Shown here: piece by piece, positions 63,208-64,000 of the stretch
Numbering within the stretch: position 1 is the first letter of the stretch
Layout of the letters: each line of letters begins with the position of its first letter
Source: Anderseniella sp963698275
GTDB taxonomy: Bacteria; Pseudomonadota; Alphaproteobacteria; Rhizobiales; Aestuariivirgaceae
Reading direction: 5' to 3'
NCBI GenBank assembly: GCA_963698275.1
Contig: CAVOQE010000011.1
Span: 127,383 to 191,382, forward strand
Length of the DNA: 64,000 nt
Program-made: the position numbers and the translations under genes
The notes under the pieces: model-generated
Database searches by the model: none
What the model saw: only the letters and a program-made list of their open reading frames with translations
Told to the model about the DNA's origin: nothing

Positions 63208-63798
63208 GTGAGACATTTTTTGAAAAAGGGCCTTTTGGCCTCAGCCATGGTGGCGCTTATGGCGCCGGTTGCAATTGCTGCGGATATTGATACGCCACAG
63301 CCGGCGCCTGCACCTTATGTGCAGCCGGACGATAACTATGTGTCAGGCTGGTATGTGCGTGGTGATGCCGGATTTTCGTGGCTTGATATCTCCGGCTTCG
63401 ATGATGGCGGTTCTGCGATTGCCGGCGGTGGTGTTGGTTATCAGATCAACCAGTATTTTCGCACCGATTTGCGGGCCGATCATGCCTTTGACCATGACGC
63501 GGGTGATTTCGATGTAAGCGCCACAACAATACTGTGGAACGCCTATGTCGATGTGCCGCTTTCCATGGGGTTCACACCTTATGTGGGCGTTGGTGCCGGC
63601 TATGGCTTCGTTGATTATTCAGGCGCGGGTTCACCGTCTGATGATGAGGGTTTCGCATGGACAGCCACCGGTGGTGTTGCATTCCAGATGACCCAGAACA
63701 TCACTCTGGATGCCGGCTATAGCTATCGTGAGATAGATGTTGCCGGCCCCAACTATGCCGATCACTCCGTGACCGGTGGTATGCGCTGGAGTTTCTAG
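63208..63798 (+). CDS. Omp25/31-like outer-membrane beta-barrel protein
   Basis: This 196-residue protein has a signal peptide (MRHFLKKGLLASAMVALMAPVAIA), a Pro-rich start (PQPAPAPYVQPDD) and an eight-strand barrel: SGWYVRGDAGFSWLD, GGGVGYQINQYFRTDLRADH, MGFTPYVGVGAGYGFVDYSG and the terminal SVTGGMRWSF with aromatic C-terminal residue needed for barrel insertion. GTG 63208 follows GGAGAAGGAG. The stop TAG lies in a partial dispersed repeat copy, and a terminator follows. Confidence 0.9.
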   Translation: MRHFLKKGLLASAMVALMAPVAIAADIDTPQPAPAPYVQPDDNYVSGWYVRGDAGFSWLDISGFDDGGSAIAGGGVGYQINQYFRTDLRADHAFDHDAGDFDVSATTILWNAYVDVPLSMGFTPYVGVGAGYGFVDYSGAGSPSDDEGFAWTATGGVAFQMTQNITLDAGYSYREIDVAGPNYADHSVTGGMRWSF

Positions 63799-63828
63799 AG
63801 CAACAGGGGGTTCGATTGAACGCCTGAC
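63794..63828. repeat. two-hairpin dispersed repeat, copy 6 (partial)
   Basis: TCTAGAGCAACAGGGGGTTC with GATTGAACGCC resembles the left part of module B. It includes the stop codon of the barrel gene. Confidence 0.5.
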
Positions 63829-63868
63829 ACAATTTCTGTCTGACAATTTCAAGGCGGCACAGCACCCG

Positions 63869-63903
63869 ACGGCCTGCTCTTCTCCCGGAGCAGGCCGTTT
63901 GTT
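63869..63903 (+). terminator. intrinsic terminator after barrel gene
   Basis: ACGGCCTGCTC (63869-63879) pairs exactly with GAGCAGGCCGT (63888-63898) across an eight-base loop, followed by TTGTTT. Confidence 0.85.
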
Positions 63904-63911
63904 TAATGGAG

Positions 63912-63937
63912 TGTATACCAAAGCAAGTGTTATTTCC
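63912..63937. repeat. weak solo copy of the 32-bp terminal repeat
   Basis: TATACCAAAGCAAGTGTTAT resembles the outer 20 bases of the terminal repeat of the 264-bp element, with one substitution and one missing base. The inner part does not match. Confidence 0.35.
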
Positions 63938-63943
63938 GCCTGC

Positions 63944-64000
63944 ATGACTGCTGCGTCGAATTCGCACTTGATTGCAAACTCGCCTTCCAGTATCCCGGTC
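63944..64000 (+). CDS. possible start of a gene cut by the window edge
   Basis: ATG at 63944 opens an unbroken frame to the end of the window (19 codons, MTAASNSHLIANSPSSIPV). There is no clear ribosome site and too little sequence to assign a family. It would lie directly downstream of the terminator and the weak repeat copy. Confidence 0.25.
   Translation, partial: MTAASNSHLIANSPSSIPV

Overview
The window is chromosomal DNA from an alphaproteobacterium, most likely a member of the Hyphomicrobiales (Rhizobiales). The evidence is gene content and order: ruvC-ruvA-ruvB-ybgC-tolQ-tolR-tolA-tolB-pal-cpoB-tilS-ftsH-folP-glmM in one direction, DUF1013 (TrcR), DUF1192, DUF1465, DUF4164 and BA14K-type proteins, small Omp25/31-like barrels, and an rpmE of the zinc-free type. 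No rRNA, tRNA, CRISPR, prophage or transposase gene was seen.

Layout. 1-5.2 kb: an acyl-CoA synthetase cut by the window edge, prpE, a DinB-like protein and an EamA transporter. 5.2-8.9 kb (minus strand): TrcR, an RraA-like protein, a Tat-exported cyclase-family hydrolase and a quinone oxidoreductase. 8.9-16.9 kb: small conserved alphaproteobacterial genes (DUF1192, DUF1465, L31, an ABC exporter, BA14K), a MotA/OmpA-like envelope pair, an inositol monophosphatase and EF-P. 17-20.3 kb: an iron alcohol dehydrogenase, a TauE permease and an LrgA/LrgB pair. 20.3-20.7 kb: two repeat elements side by side. 20.7-28.6 kb (minus strand): tkt, pgk, class I fba, a proline-racemase-superfamily enzyme, a ThiE-like protein, a Sel1 protein and a GrdB-like protein. 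28.9-33.2 kb: DUF4164, zapA, an MttB-family methyltransferase, a structured intergenic region (possible 6S RNA), a 264-bp element with terminal inverted repeats, 5-FTHF cyclo-ligase and a YmdB-type phosphodiesterase. 33.2-39.4 kb: yebC, a dioxygenase-like/amidase pair and a multidomain adenylate cyclase. 39.4-44.6 kb: a three-gene unit (desaturase, TIM barrel, flavin monooxygenase) divergent from LysR-RidA. 45.3-46.6 kb: a membrane cNMP-binding-like protein and a truncated copy of it. 46.7-61.8 kb: Holliday-junction resolution genes, then the Tol-Pal envelope machine with two tandem pal genes, tilS, ftsH, folP and glmM. 62-64 kb: two outer-membrane barrels.

The points most worth a second look are: a 612-bp tandem duplication that made two pal genes and gave the first a new C-terminus from intergenic DNA; four families of short inverted-repeat elements, one of which supplies the stop codon and tail of the RraA gene; a compact small-RNA candidate with a CCTCCCT segment before DUF1465; and the unexplained desaturase/TIM-barrel/monooxygenase module. 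Single-base frameshifts break the DUF1465 and desaturase genes, and tolQ runs 139 bases past its expected end, so reading errors in this assembly should be considered before biology is inferred.
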